Source of the DNA: Metopolophium dirhodum
Lineage: Eukaryota > Arthropoda > Insecta > Hemiptera > Aphididae
Assembly: GCF_019925205.1 (NCBI RefSeq)
Contig: NC_083561.1
Span: 2,603,217 to 2,667,216, forward strand
Length of the DNA stretch: 64,000 nt
Reading direction: 5' to 3'
This document shows positions 33,586 to 47,660 of the stretch, in pieces (the stretch's first letter is position 1; every line of letters starts with the position of its first letter). Below the pieces are notes generated by a model, which saw nothing but the letters and a program-made list of their open reading frames with translations, was not told where the DNA came from and did no database searches. The position numbers and the translations under genes are program-made.

Positions 33586-35008
33586 ATTGGAGATATCTGC
33601 AAAGTAACGAGACGCGAGTTACCACAAGTAAATATAACGACGAAGTTGTTTCGAAAGAAAATAATTGTAATAAATGTCAGACAATGTAACAAGTTGAAAC
33701 ATATATCCTTTACCGCTTTTGATAATATAATTAATATTGTGAAGAATTCGAAAAATATTCATCGCTTGGAAACAAGAATATATTATTTCGATTACCGTTG
33801 GGACAATGTATATGCGTTTCCGTAGGAGTCTGAAAGTGTTGTGGAATTTACAAACTTCTTGAAATCGGATGCTGTCACGAGCAATACAGTGTGCAAACTC
33901 AAATGACAAACGTTTTTATCAGTTATGGCGGGTTCTCAATGCAGTATTGCGTCTCATTCTTATATACTTTTCTCACTCTTCGTCGTATATATATAGTCCA
34001 TCGAATAGTAAACAAGTCTCTAAAGTTTGCCAACACATACACTAACATACATATAATATACGTATAACACGTATACATGTATGTACCATATGTTATCGTC
34101 GACATTAGTTTCCGATGTCTGCTCGGTTTCTCAAACTTTACCCGGCCCACGGCCCCAAGGGGTCTTTTATGGGTTTCAAACCTCACGTCTTCCCGTCCGG
34201 TGTGTATGGAAGGAAGCGTTTACTTAAAAAAAAAAAAAATAAAAATAAAAATCGACAACGCAGTTAACGAACGTCTGACACACATACGCTAAACATCTGG
34301 CAGAGTCGTCCGAAAACTTTTGTCCCTGTAAAAACAAACCACTCCGTCAAACGGATACGGGTCTGGCGGGCTGCCGAAACTTACTAACTGAATTCTCCCG
34401 GTGTTTGTATTTTCCCGGGACTCTGGTGAAATTGAATTGACGCGACCGCAACTGCACAGCCGAGGACCGTGGCTAGATTATGAGACTTTTCCCCAGAGCA
34501 CATAAAGCGTGCTTAAGACGATACGCGTTTCATGAATACGGAATGTATGTGGGCACAACTCATTTTTTTTTTTTTGCACAGAAATAGCCAAAACCAATAA
34601 CACGCATGCAAATGATTGGCTTGTGTTTTTCAACCAACGGTGACATAAAATATAATATAACAAATGGATGGACATAATATTAGATTATGTTAAATCCGTG
34701 CGAACGCCTCTCACAGCGGTAACCACATTGGATTTCCTACAATCTATGTACAAGCTAATAATTTGTCCGATTGCATTTTAATTTATTTTAATGTTGCAAT
34801 ATTCAAAATATTGGCATCGTTTTATTTTATGTCTGATCCTGGTTGATGAAAAGTAGTTACCATTCGTGTTCACTATTTTAGGCGGATGTGTTTTAACGAC
34901 AATATTTTTATTTATCAAATAAAAGTACTAGTTAAAAAATAATCATAAATAATGAATATTCGATTGTGTTATAATAATCAGTACAGCATTCAACACGTTT
35001 CTAATTAA

Positions 35009-35194
35009 ATGGTGAAAGCCACATATTATTACAAGACTTCTCGAGGAATGGGTAATTTTATTTTAGACTCTCTGAAGATGTTTTCAAACTTCACTTACAG
35101 ACACAATATCTATGGCCAGGAATATCAGCAGCCATCGATAATAGGAATGCTTTTCAACTTATTGTGTAGTTTTACTTACGAATATGTTTCGTAA
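35009..35194 (+). CDS. Uncharacterised 61-codon open frame
   Basis: An ATG-initiated frame (AATTAAATGGTGAAAG) with a mixed, protein-like composition. It ends beside TTTCGTAAGTTAA, which contains a GTAAGT splice-donor consensus, so it could be the start of a spliced gene. I do not recognise the peptide and cannot find a following exon. Chance is the simpler explanation. Confidence 0.12.
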   Translation: MVKATYYYKTSRGMGNFILDSLKMFSNFTYRHNIYGQEYQQPSIIGMLFNLLCSFTYEYVS

Positions 35195-36397
35195 GTTAAT
35201 ATATTTGAATTCTAAAGAATACAATTTAATGTCCTTTAGTTTTTTAGGAAGAAAAAAAAAATAAATATTAAACTGAGTTTAGTGCCGTGATCACACGCTC
35301 CTTGAAACGCATTAGACATTATTGATGTGATTACATGGTTTTTAAATTATATTGTTGTTCATAATGCTAATGGGTACATTTTTCATTGACCTATTTAAGA
35401 GATGTTATCACTGATTGCTCAAAAATCACACACAGTACCTACATTGCTAGCTGCTGGTTACAAATCGACAAATTTAATTAATTTAATTTACCCACCTTAA
35501 AGTCAATATAAATTATTTTTTCTTTGTAAAAAAAAAAACAACCGATTTTTAGAGTTAAAATAAACTATTGGTAAACTTACCAACTTTTTCAATTACGAAG
35601 TCCAGATGGAGGAGTCTTCTATAGACTTTTCTACCACCACTAAGACTTAATCACATCTATACAATATATTGAAGTTCAATCTGAGTGGAGATGCGTATAA
35701 TTTAAGCGACAGCTTTCTTCCCTTATTCAAGCACATATACATATAGATATGAAAACTGTAATTACACTCAGTGAATGTATTGTATTTTTACGTGTACAAA
35801 ACAATACGAGAACAAACGTATACCAATAATGGTCATACGCGAACTAGGTAAGCTATATAAATTGAACGACTTTAATACAATTCTATGTTATTTTTAAAAG
35901 TACGTCGTTAAAGCAAATAAAATATATTTTACTGTTGAAATGTTTCGATTGTTTTATTTACGGAAGTGAGCTAAAATAATATCGTAAGTTAGCATTTCAT
36001 GAAATAACAATTATTTTTCCACGGATAATAATAATTTAATTATATAATATGGAACATATTAGGTATAGGTATAAACCATGTAAGTATGGTACAAATCATC
36101 GCTCTTAAACATATTACTAAATCCGTCATTTAATTACTAATTTATTATCTGCGGTGATATCAAATTGATTGGTGTGCTTAAAATTAGAATAACAGATTTC
36201 ATTAGTTTTTGAATACAACTGCAAACTATACATATTTTAATCGTGTTAGGTTTAGGCGTTGTTACAGAAAACATAAATATTTTAAAAGGCGTTTATCAAC
36301 TTAGAAACAGACTTAAAACCAAATACGCGGCAATAAATTTAATCCGTTTGTAGGTTTTGTATATTTTGGAACCTATTCTGCAATGCCATGTGACATC

Positions 36398-36407
36398 GGG
36401 GGGGGGG
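36398..36407. repeat. G10 homopolymer
   Basis: Ten consecutive G residues after GACATC. Confidence 0.9.
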
Positions 36408-36557
36408 ACGTATACTATTTTTTTAAAATCTTTCATCCCTACAAAATTAACAGAGTGCACCTCCTACATTCGACGGTTACCTATGGTGAAAAAAATAACC
36501 GTAAAATAACGTTGGATTTTCCGTCGTTGATGGGGTCTGATCTATACACATAGGTAC

Positions 36558-36559
<2 letters not shown>

Positions 36560-36610
<51 letters not shown>
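36560..36610. repeat. (CA)25 microsatellite
   Basis: A perfect CA/AC dinucleotide array of about 51 bp. Confidence 0.97.
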
Positions 36611-36611
<1 letters not shown>

Positions 36612-39600
36612 TCACATATTATATTTACTGTGAGGTCGTTGTGTTGTAGTGGGTATACACGTCTCCACTATGTCAGCCCCGAATTCGCTGTCAACAAAAA
36701 CACTCCACTCATCGTTTCCTTTCAATTCCATTTTCATATTAGCTTTAAGCTCTTAAACACATATTTACGTTGTACGTTGGAGTTTTAATTCAAAATTCAC
36801 ACCACCTGCTACCGACGAACATTATTGATTCGCCTTTGTTTTTAACATCATTTGTGTGCGCGCGAGTGTGTTTTTATTGTTTTCTCTTTTTGTCATATAT
36901 TATTATTTTCTCTCGGTGGTTTAATGTTTAGACGTACCACTTTCTAGGGTATTGTTATGGATGGCAAATATAAAAGTATAAACAAAACTCGCCCAAAAAA
37001 AAACGTTTTTATTCCATCGCGCATATTTAAAATATATATAAAACTATATCGCAAACGAATCGATACATTCGGGAGTACGAATACGTGCAAACAAATTTTT
37101 TTTTATCAATTATTATGTTTTATCGCCGGCAAACGATTACCTCTAATCTGTATGTTATTATTGTGTTTTTTTTTTTTTTTTTAAATAATATAGCCAATGC
37201 GATACACTCATTATACATTGGTTTAAAAGGGATACACTAGCAGTCGATAGACAATTATAATATTATCGGCTATAACTTTTAAAAATCAATAGGTAATACG
37301 TCTATCAACATATAACTGCGCAGTGTACGAATATTTGTATTATTTCGGAAAAACATAAATATTGTTATATTCGATGGGATTCGACGCGAAGCTAAGTTAA
37401 TAGTATTTGTATAATTTTCCAATTTCCCGTAGTATTATTGTACTGCATACCAATTTATAATTTATAATATAATCTAACATGTGAATATACAACATTGTAT
37501 ACACATTTATTTTTATTGATCATTTACAGTGTACGATATTGGTATGAAATAATGGTTTTTAAATTCCAAGCAGAACTCTTGCGGGTTTTAATGTTTTGTA
37601 ACGTCATTAGCATTCATACATTTTCTCTTTAGACATAATTTTTTCTAAAGGTGTTTCAATATCTCGCTTGTATTATATGTTGGAAAGTGGACATTTATGA
37701 TAAATTAATGGTAATATTAAAAATAAAAATAAAATAACTGTGCGGTTTGTGTTTGGGGGAAATTAATTTATTTACTTGATGTAAAATTAATTATTCGCAA
37801 TGATATACATTTGACATTTCGTTAACATGTCACTTACTTACTGTGCATATTAAAAATATTATTTATTTATTATTAATAGACTCATAAAAAATTAATGAAA
37901 CTACAACGAGCCAACACATTAATTAATAATCTCCACCATGATACTTATACCATTACTAATGATTGGTTGTTAAACTAATCGTTATTATTTTGTTTTATAT
38001 AATATACATTTAAAATGTCTCTCCCTTTATAATATAATTTTTATTGTAAAGAGTTCAATATATTCAAATTCTGTTTTATTAGAATTACACAAATATGAAT
38101 GAATACTTGTGGAACTGTGTTTTCGTTACATTTTTATTGTATTTTATTAATCAACTAAATCGCAGTTTTGTAGTTGTTAAAATTGTCTCTGAGAAATAAT
38201 TAATATTTTTTTTTGTTGTTATAAAATTGATTAAAATACAATCAATTTAATTTTGTAACTATGCTGGGCAAATATGAAACATTAGTAGGATTAATAAATA
38301 CTCAAAACAATTTAAAAACATGTCTTACAAAAATACACAGAACAATGGTCGTAGGTACGATGAAACAAATTGTTTGTTTTCTATGCACCAAGAAATTAGG
38401 ATTAAATAATATTTATGTAAGTTAGTAATAATATTGAGTTAAAATATTTTATAAAATGAAATCAATAAGTAGATAGGTAGGTAAATGTTAGGTTATAAAA
38501 ATACTATGGACCTTTCATATTACAATAACCACTTAGACCTATGTAAACAGTGTAACAGCCAATAGGTACTATAAAATCCACGTGCATTGAATAATATAAT
38601 ATTCATTAAATTTAAATTATCGAACCTTCTTAATTTTTTATAATCGTCATTATTGAATTAAAAGATAACGTTCACAAAAAAAAAAGGTTTCTATTTTTGC
38701 ACCGGTTAATCGTTATGATCACTTCCACAATACCGTTTTAAAGTTTTTGTTCAATTATACTGTATACAAATAATTATATATTTATTATAATTTACAGCTT
38801 TGTTTTATTTCTCGTTAATCAAAATAACATTTATTTCAGTCTGACCAGATTGGTATCCTTCTTGAACTAAATTGTTGGTAGGTATTTCGTTTTTTTTTTT
38901 ATCTTGAATTTTTTACTGTATTAGTGCGTATAATTGTGGGGAGGGGTATCGTGTGCATAGAGAATCATGAAAATAAAATATGATTTTTGATCTTTACCGC
39001 GAAGGGTTGATTTCCATTATCTGAAATATAAGTTTGGCGTATACGTGTGCCGAATAAACGAGAGAATAAAAGTAAAATAAAATTATATGTTATATTATAA
39101 CATCGGACTATGTACGCATTTGGTTCATTGTAATTTCACTGGACAGTACGATAGAACAATATTATCATCGAGTTGTATTTTTAGCATCCAATTTCTTTGT
39201 ACCTATTCTATAGGTTACAAAAACAAATACATAAAATGATGATAATATTATATGTATCATATTATTATAATATATTCTTTTTTTTTCATTATTATTTTTT
39301 TGAGCCTCAACTACTAGAGTTATTGGATTACAATACGTATAACAATATGAACATTTTACAATAGGATTGTTAGTACCTATATACGAGAAAAATGAACAAA
39401 TTCAAATTAGATAAAATTATGTAATTTAGTTATTTTAAGAAATTTATGATTTTCTGGTCCCTGCAGTGCTTCGTATCGGATTTCAGGTATATTATTTAAG
39501 ATTGTTCTATAGTAACTGCACAGTCGAGACAGTATAATACAATATTATAGTAAAGGTATACATTTGTTTTGGTGTTATTTTGCCATAGCAGACACATATT

Positions 39601-39829
39601 TTCATGTTCAATACTAATGTGTCCACTACTTCCTACGTCGTCGTTGTCGTCATTGTGCGGACTGTGGAGAGTTAAGCATACCGTGTGTAAATACGGTCGA
39701 AATCAAAATTATTTCAAATACAGGCCGCTAACGAGGGTAAAGTTTACAAGTTGACTAATGCGTTAGCTTGGGTTACTATTCGGCGTGTCGGAGGTCGATT
39801 TATGACTTCATGTAAGTCCAAAATGTCCT

Positions 39830-40243
39830 TTGGCTTTCATTGAAAGAAATCACTCCCTCAGCGGAAAGTTCGCGACCTCGTTCTTGTACAAATATACGCG
39901 TGTGTATGTGTGTGCACAACTTTCCTTCTTTCTTGGCATTAGCATGCATACGAAACAATCTCGTTTGTGTTGTACCTATATATATATATTATGTATGTAT
40001 ATGGATATATATTTTTTCCTTGAAACCATGAGAACGGATTTACAAGTTAACTGCGTCACGAACAGAAGTGGTATAAGAGTACTAGAAAAGTTTTTATTCT
40101 TATATCATACTTGTTTAAGAACTGTCGAATGGCAAGCCATAATGTTCGATGTCAATACCGCACACCTTAACGCCGCTAACTATACTTTTTTTCTAATTCA
40201 CATTTATGAATATGATAAACAAGAGACTTGGTTCAATCTATGA
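39830..40243 (+). CDS. Uncharacterised open frame, longest outside the retrotransposon
   Basis: A 137-codon stop-free frame that opens with TTG; the first ATG is about codon 39. The predicted peptide is mixed in composition, and its second half (from TMRTDLQVNCVTNRSG onward) is not low complexity. I recognise no family, signal or conserved motif. The middle is Y/C/M-rich where the DNA is a TATATA tract, which argues for chance. Confidence 0.15.
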   Translation: MAFIERNHSLSGKFATSFLYKYTRVYVCAQLSFFLGISMHTKQSRLCCTYIYILCMYMDIYFFLETMRTDLQVNCVTNRSGIRVLEKFLFLYHTCLRTVEWQAIMFDVNTAHLNAANYTFFLIHIYEYDKQETWFNL

Positions 40244-40654
40244 TATTCACTTTTTATCAATAAGTCATATTCAGTATATTTTACACTGCTAATCGTTGCT
40301 TAAAAATATGTTTGATTACTGTTTTTTTCCGTACAAAACGCTTTTTCCATAACCTAAATGTATATTATAAGTGGAGGTTTGAGAAAATAATTTTACAATT
40401 GACAATATATTGACTATAAGTCATCGTATATGATGTACCTATAAAATGTTTAATCTTGAAGTAAGTATTTTCCATTGACATATTAATATTATAATAAAAC
40501 TTGATATGACGGTTCTAAATATACTATTATAATCTCACTGTACAAGTTTGACCTTTAAAGCTAACCTATTCAAACTTAAACTAAGTTGTAAAGGTTAGAT
40601 TAACCACAATTATTGACATTATTATATGATTAATTTTTAGTCCATGAACACATG

Positions 40655-41000
40655 GAGTGGTGGTTATGAATGTATTGGTTTTACAACTTTGTGTCTTTCA
40701 TCACCTTTTGTAACGGTAAAATGCTTCTGCAATATTCAAATTTGAGAATGGTTTCTGGTAGAAAGTTGGTTATAGTTGGTACATTGGAAGAAAATAATAG
40801 AGAGAAACCCGACGGATAATATATTATAGAAATAATAAATTACGAAACATTATTGGAAATGTATACGCAAAACATCCAGTTTTTGACGAAATTGATTTTG
40901 TTTTTTGTTGTAATTCAAAAATAAACAACTGTAGAGACTTGAGACATTTACAAAATATTCATATAAAGGTTATGTTTATGTATATTCAACACCTAGGTTC
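40655..41000 (+). repeat. 1-kb repeat family, partial copy
   Basis: Resembles the left third of the repeat at 14590: GAATGTATTGGTTTTACAAC, then GTGTCTTTCATCACCTTTTG, a TCTGGTAGAAAGTTGGTTAT segment and later GAAATTGATTTTG. It is more diverged than the two long copies and stops before the TTCGCTCGGAATCG part. Confidence 0.5.
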
Positions 41001-42449
41001 TATATAGCAGAGTGACTTCTCCGGTTTTTGTATTTGAACGTCAGCCGTAGATTAAAACCTAATAGTATATATTTATCTTTTTTGGAACACATTTGAGTAC
41101 CTATTTTTATATATACCTAGTTTAATATTATCATACAATATATTGTTCTAAAGTTTAATTAAATTTAATAAGATATCGATATGGGAAATGGTTAAGTATT
41201 GGTTATAATTTGGTTATTTGGATTCCTCGTTCAAAATTAAAAACAAATATTTCCCTTGGAATGTATAGCCGATTGAAGATAAAGACTTATAAAATACAAT
41301 ATTTTTGTGTAGTTGTTGTAAAAAATAAAGTTTGAATAGGTTTTAAATAGAATAAAGTCTCTTATAGATATGTACTTGAATACCACTTGAGATTAAACAT
41401 GATTTGTCGATATTTTAACTCCAATTTCCAATAATGTTGGTATAACTATAAGCGTAGGTAGCTATTTTGCGTCGGTGTGTGAAGCAGATGATGTAGGTAC
41501 ATTTAAGTAACGTTTGGAAACTATCTATGCCATGTCTCATTTTGAAGATTTATTTATCTATTTTTTAAGTAAGGTATATAAAATTGTAATATTTTTCGAC
41601 ATCGCACAAAAACAAAATTAATTTACAATACGGAATATTTTTATGAAAAAGGTAGCACATATAAGCACCGTAGGTGTACTAACCATATTCTACCTCGTGG
41701 ATGGCAAAATGGATATATTTAACTTTGGGGTTTATGTTCTGTAGGGCTAGGTGATAAAATATTCAGACAATTTAAAATTATTCAAATTATTTCGAATAAT
41801 TTTCTGGGCTGTTGTAAACCATAATCGCGTATTTTATAATTTTAAAATCTAATAATAAAGACATTTGTCCTGCGAAACAGACGATCGTAAAAACAAGTAT
41901 TATTATAATTCAAACCATTTGAATAGATATTAAGTAATGATAAACCATAATGTTTATAACTATTTCGATCTTATACGACATTTTTGGGTATTCTAGAGTC
42001 CTGTTTTTACTTTTTATTGTAAATCTTCTGACAGTAAGCTTGGATTGCAAGTGAATTTATGAGGGTTAAACATGCTTCAGATAGCACTCTGGTACTTCCT
42101 TTTCTTGTATACATATACTATATAATATGTGAAACGTGTATCCTTCACCTGACGAATAAACTTCCACTTATCAAATGGAATAAAGTAGGCACTATTTATT
42201 AGTCAAGCAGAAATTTTCCAGAGTAGTATTATATATTACGTTCTTCTCGAAATTATGTACATTCCTACTATTGATTTGTTTTTATGAGTCATACATTATT
42301 CAAAAGGTCTAATATTTATTAAAACTGATTGCTATACGAATTAAATATTTTACTATCATTTGCAAGATATTTTATTCACGATTAAAGATGTTTAAAATAC
42401 TTATAAAAATTATATCTTTCAATAAAGATAACGTTTTATGTAAGACAAA
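41001..42449. other. Noncoding AT-rich stretch
   Basis: No gene or clear repeat is recognised in these 1.4 kb. Confidence 0.5.
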
Positions 42450-43357
42450 AAAAAAGGTGGATAAGTGGATGTCGCTCTGCTGTACAGTAGGTTACAAGTG
42501 GGTCACTGTAATGGATGGTGTTAAATTTGAATTCAATGATATAATATCATTGTACAAGAAAAACGATTCCGAGCGAAAACGGTTAGTCAGCCTATCGCCT
42601 ATGATATTATCAAGTATATTTGATGATATTATTGTGAATAAAGTAATTAATTATATATAACCTATTTACGTGGAGCCTTGTTTTAAATTTTCAATCCTTA
42701 GCCATAAAAGATAAACATTTTATACATTTTTAACTACAAAATAATTTATAAATTATAAATTTGATAAATGTTGTCAACATTTGAACTTTAAATGCTTATA
42801 AAAAAAAATTGTGCCTATGTATTTTTAATATTTTCCAACTGATATTAGAACGATATACCAGAAGCCTTATATTAAATTTTCACGCTTTTTTACCCAACAA
42901 ATAAAATTTTATTGATATTTATAGAAAAAAAAACTAAAAAAATTGAAAACTGACAATGTCCGTAAACAGCTCAAAAAGAGTCAAAATATTTTCAAAACTT
43001 TATGGTGTATAGAAAATGCTAATATAAACATTCAGTCAAAAGTTCATGTCCCTACGGTCATTTGTTTTAGAGTTACACCAAAAACCAAAATCGATTTTCT
43101 CAAAAACAGATTTTGCGTAAAAATTCCCGTTTTTCCTTAATTTTTCTTTTGTTATTCACGTCGCTTTTGAAAACTACTGGGAAATTTTTACCCCCAAAGT
43201 ACCAACTAGATTCACTTTCCTATCAGAAAAGTTACTGTTGAAGAAAATACAAGCACTTTTACTGTCTTAAAAGGTGATAACAGACACAAAAATAAAAAAA
43301 AACACACATCATTGTAAAATCAATACATTCATCGCTTCGCTCAGAATCTAAAATAAG
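42450..43357 (-). repeat. 1-kb noncoding interspersed repeat, copy D
   Basis: The reverse complement starts TTATTTTAGATTCTGAGCG, AAGCGATGAATGTATTGATT and aligns with 14590-15640 through the same anchors: GTAGTTTTCAAAAG, TAGCATTTTCTATACACCAT and TTTTCGCTCGGAATCGTTTT. It also shares ATATCATTGAATTCAAATTT. The far end carries CTGTACAGCAGAGCGACATC, also seen in altered form at 53790-53817. The short plus-strand frames at 42388 and 42943 fall inside or across the repeat and are not genes. Confidence 0.75.
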
Positions 43358-46300
43358 ATGATGACAATCCCTTGTTAATTTTAATATGGTATTTTCATTA
43401 CATATATTATAATATATTTAGTCTTATTACTGAATAAAAAGAATATAATATTTTGTGTAAAGAAAACACAAAATCGATGTTTTTTGTAATTTTAGAATTC
43501 AATAACTTGTAAAAGTAATAACAATTGTAAGAGTTATACATACTTTTATTGATTGCTACAACAATCAAGAAAAGTAATCTAAATATTGTCATCTGACCAT
43601 AATAAAAAAAAAAACAAAGATTTGTGTTTTGACTTAACCGTTATATTTTCAATTTATGTATTGATAGGAATCAAAAGTTTAAGAAATTTGGATAGTAATA
43701 ATTATTTACTGGGGTGCAAATGATAAAAGTTTTATAGGTCGTTTGTTGTGTGAACTACAACGATTCTTTAAAATATTTGGTCCGTGAAAAAATAGTGACT
43801 CCACCGAAAAAGTTTTAATTATTATCAAACTGAAACTGACAAGCAATGAACACTCTACCAGACTTTTTTCTTTATCTTTAAATTACACCAATTACATTAT
43901 ATATATATATATATATATTTTCTTTTTCATAATTGCTTACAAAACGCTTTTTATAAGATATTTAATAAATAATAAGTTCTTTGACTTCTATTTTCACTAT
44001 CAAGCCTTTGAATAATGTATCTTATTTGCTTGACTTAAACACAGTCAAGAAGCTCCTTTACTAAGTATAAAAATCTAATTTCGTGAACTTTTAGACCAAT
44101 TATGTTTTTCATAAGCTTAAAATGAAATATTTTAAAAGGTACATATAATGTTTATTACATTTTATTGACCACTGTTTCAAATGAGGATATTATAGTCATT
44201 CACAATGCTAAGCTAGTTAACTAACTTTTGAAGTTATTATATAAAATTTAAAGTTAAGAGTTACATAAAAAAGTAACTAATCATAGTTTTATTTTTATTT
44301 TTTATTTAAACAAAACAACAAGATCCATCTTACAGTTTAAAGCATAATAATACATAGGTAATAATATATTAATGATTATTTTTCAACGGCTTTAGACCAT
44401 TCTAGACGTTGAGATATTGTAAACTTAGTATACCGGTCTCTTGACTCCCCAATTATAGATTCCCAACGTAGAATAGTTGATTCTATTTCTAACTCGCTTG
44501 AGGAAAGAAGCAGACTGTATTTGTGTATTTTTTGAGACATGGCAAGCGATAAGATAAAGTATGCCATAATGGTCTATCTGTGAAGCTTACCAAATGGCCA
44601 CTTTCTATAATATCCTTATCAAATCGTACCTAACTTATCGTAGTTTTACAGTCTGTTATGGATCCATCGTATCTAATATAGCCTGAATGTGTCCCTCAAA
44701 GGTGGTTTACAACCCTTAATGTTACCAGCATATTCATCTCAAATCAACCTACTACACCTAACACGTTAGTAGTAAAAATCATAGACGACCAAACTATAAT
44801 TTCTATTAATACAGACCATTTTATACTAGGTATTCACAAATTTACGAAACCTCCAGTATCTTATTGAATAATGCTACACCGACTTGAGGTTCAAAGTTAA
44901 CCAAGATGGTAATCCTATTCACACTAACAATTTCTCCACGTCTGAACGACACTCTTTATAGAATACCATCCCTGTGTCTTAAGTACCTAAAACTTTTACT
45001 AGATTGTTGCCTAACCTTGGCAGTTGGCTCGACACGTAATACCAAAGAGACTTCAATAATATTGAACAACCGGCTTTGCATAATAAGCACTCTTTTAAAA
45101 ATAATACACGTCATGCAGACCTCAAGATAAAATTGTATATTGATATAAAACAGTTTAAAAAATCCACTGTTGAAGTTGTAAAAATCAAATATTACCTACT
45201 AAAACGGGCGTAAAATGTATGGTACCTAGTGCTAAAACCTAAAGAGCAACATGATAACACCCCCTCCCCTTTTAATGATAAGCAAAATTATTATACACTA
45301 AAATGTGATGTTTTTATTTAATCATTAAATAATCTAACATAAAATATCAATTTAGCATATTATCATAATTAATTTAATTGAGTTCAAAACAAAAATACCA
45401 CACTGTATAGACAATGGCTATTGGTAGGTATTGTTAACTATTGTAAGGATTTAATTATTTAAATGTGGCAGGTCCACGTAAACACGATGTGCCAGTGTAT
45501 ACAGTATAAAGCAACTAAATGTAAAATAATTATATTATCAAGTACCAACTAACTAACAAGTTCAAAATACAATATAAGTATACAGCAGCGGTGAATGGTG
45601 GACATGTATTGATGTACCTACCAAGATGGCATAATTGTTTATACATGACGTATTTATATATAATTTTTATGAATTATAATCCATAAAAAATAATTAAGGT
45701 CGTTGAAAGCAGCTCATTTTTTCGTGCATTTGGACCAATAAGTGGAAGAAAAAAAATAAACTTCCAGAAGTCTAATTTTAGTTTTATTAATTTATATTTT
45801 AAATTTTACAAGAGGTAAAATTCACTCTAATTTTAGAAATTACGGAGTGAAATGTGTTAATGTGAATGTACAATTTGCCATTTTGTACGTTTGTAAGATG
45901 GATACAACAAATGACACAGAACTATATTTCATCGAAATACTATTGTATTTCTATTAATTTATTCTAAACAAGCAATTACTTCTTCTTCTTCTTCTACTTC
46001 TCCTTCAGAATATAGACGGCCCCATCCATACAATCTGTCTCGATGTTTCCAACTTTATTTTACATTCTAGTTATCATTCCCACACATAGGTAATTAGCTA
46101 CATTATTAAGTCTCTCATTTTCTAAGAATCTTCAACTGACCAATTAAATTATATAATATATATAAAAAAACATAGATAGTAACATAGATTTAAATCGAGT
46201 GATTATGAACAAAATTAAACTGTTCAGTTTCAGTAGGTAGTCATCTTGTAACTACCTACTCAACTGTATCACCATGCAATTGTATTGCTGATTTATTATA

Positions 46301-47529
46301 CCTAAGCTTATCAAATACTATTATACAAATAAAAATGACCCTATATAAGTACCGAGTTTGATATGTGCATAATATGATACCATAATACTATGTTAGTTTT
46401 CAAATCAATCATACCAATGCATTAATAATAATACATGCTACAAATATTTACATATGTCTAATGAATATGATTAGGACCAAAATTAACTTAACATGAAAAT
46501 TAAATTAACTCGTAAAGTTAGAAGTTACTATAAAGAAAAGTAACTTTACTTATTAAATCGTTAACGCTGAGCCTCAGTTTTACACGATACCTAAATAACG
46601 ATACGTTATCAAATTGCATTCATTCTAATACCTATTTATTAACATTTTTGGTTTTTGGAAAAGTTATTGATTATAGATGAATATAGGATATAGTTATGAA
46701 ACATAATATTTTTTTAAAAAAAATTTAAGGAGGAACAGCTTTGTGTTCTATTAAAAAGTATATTAACATATTGTATGGATGATACTTGACAAAAGAGAGA
46801 CGAAGGTAAAGAGGGAGAGTAACTCACACTCACACGGAGGTTCATTATAAACTAAAAACGTAACAAAAACTAGACCTATAAATAATGTGAGATTACAAGA
46901 AAATTTAATATTAATTTCATATCTTCCAGAAAAGTAAACACTGTAAGCAAACACTTATCTTACATCATTCAACTTTTAAGATCTGATAAAAATCCCTATC
47001 AAAATGAATAATAAAACGTTTTAGAATAGTTTCATAATATATTCCACAACTTGAGAAAACCGTTTAATATTGAGTACCTATATAATGATATGTCATACTT
47101 TGTAAGCCGAAGCACTACCGCCGGAAATATTATTTTATTATAATATTGTGTTGAATATTAATTATAATATTTGAAAAAACCCATCTCACTACGCACCACA
47201 TCTGTTACTTTTCAATAGATCTAAAAGCCGACAGTTTTGGTTTTAAATGTTTGCATAGTAGTATCGTACTAAGAGTATTATACGAAAACTTAAGTAAACA
47301 AAATACTCATCGTCGAGTTTAATCTATCTTCGTCTCGCTTCACTCAAAATATAAAACTAAAATACATATTTAGTACAAAAAAACGTTTGGGAAAAAAGCC
47401 ATTTTGAACTAAACCTCGATCATTGCAGTTGGTGAATAAAGTTTTGTTTGGAAATTTTAGAATAATAATATTTTGATGATTATTGCTCGAAAATGTAAAG
47501 CTGGTCGATCTTGCAATTTCCGTTTCAAT
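43358..47529. other. Noncoding AT-rich stretch with possible decayed repeats
   Basis: No gene is recognised. An AT microsatellite lies at about 43898-43918. The 44380-45130 segment is slightly less AT-rich and gives short frames in several registers on both strands, possibly a decayed transposable element, but I could not assign it. A (CTT)n tract at about 45980-45996 is followed by an unassigned repeat-like sequence. Near 47335-47350, TCTCGCTTCACTC resembles the 1-kb repeat terminus in reverse. Confidence 0.45.
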
Positions 47530-47660
47530 TTTAAATATTTGAACGAAGCGATGAATTTATTGGTCTTACAATATTAGATTTATTTTTTAAGATATAATTT
47601 AAAAATATTTTGACTGTTATTAAACTTTTGGTAACATTTAAAATTTTCAATTTGAATAAG
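47530..47660 (+). repeat. 1-kb repeat family, end fragment
   Basis: GAACGAAGCGATGAATTTATTGGTCTTACAAT matches the left terminus of the repeat family. Similarity fades after about 60-100 bp. Confidence 0.5.

Larger units (their letters stand above)
33361..40654. other. Noncoding AT-rich stretch
   Basis: About 7.3 kb without a recognised gene. It holds a G16 run, a CA microsatellite, a G10 run and two low-confidence open frames (35009 and 39830), listed separately. The 34060-34490 patch is richer in G+C and might be a promoter or untranslated exon, but no defining motif is visible. Confidence 0.5.

Noticed and set aside
42388..43140. Open frames at 42388 and 42943
   Set aside because: They overlap the 1-kb repeat copy and are not kept open in the copy at 14590.
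44376..45130. Possible LINE or other element remnant
   Set aside because: Slightly coding-like peptides appear in several frames, but no RT, endonuclease or transposase motif could be recognised.
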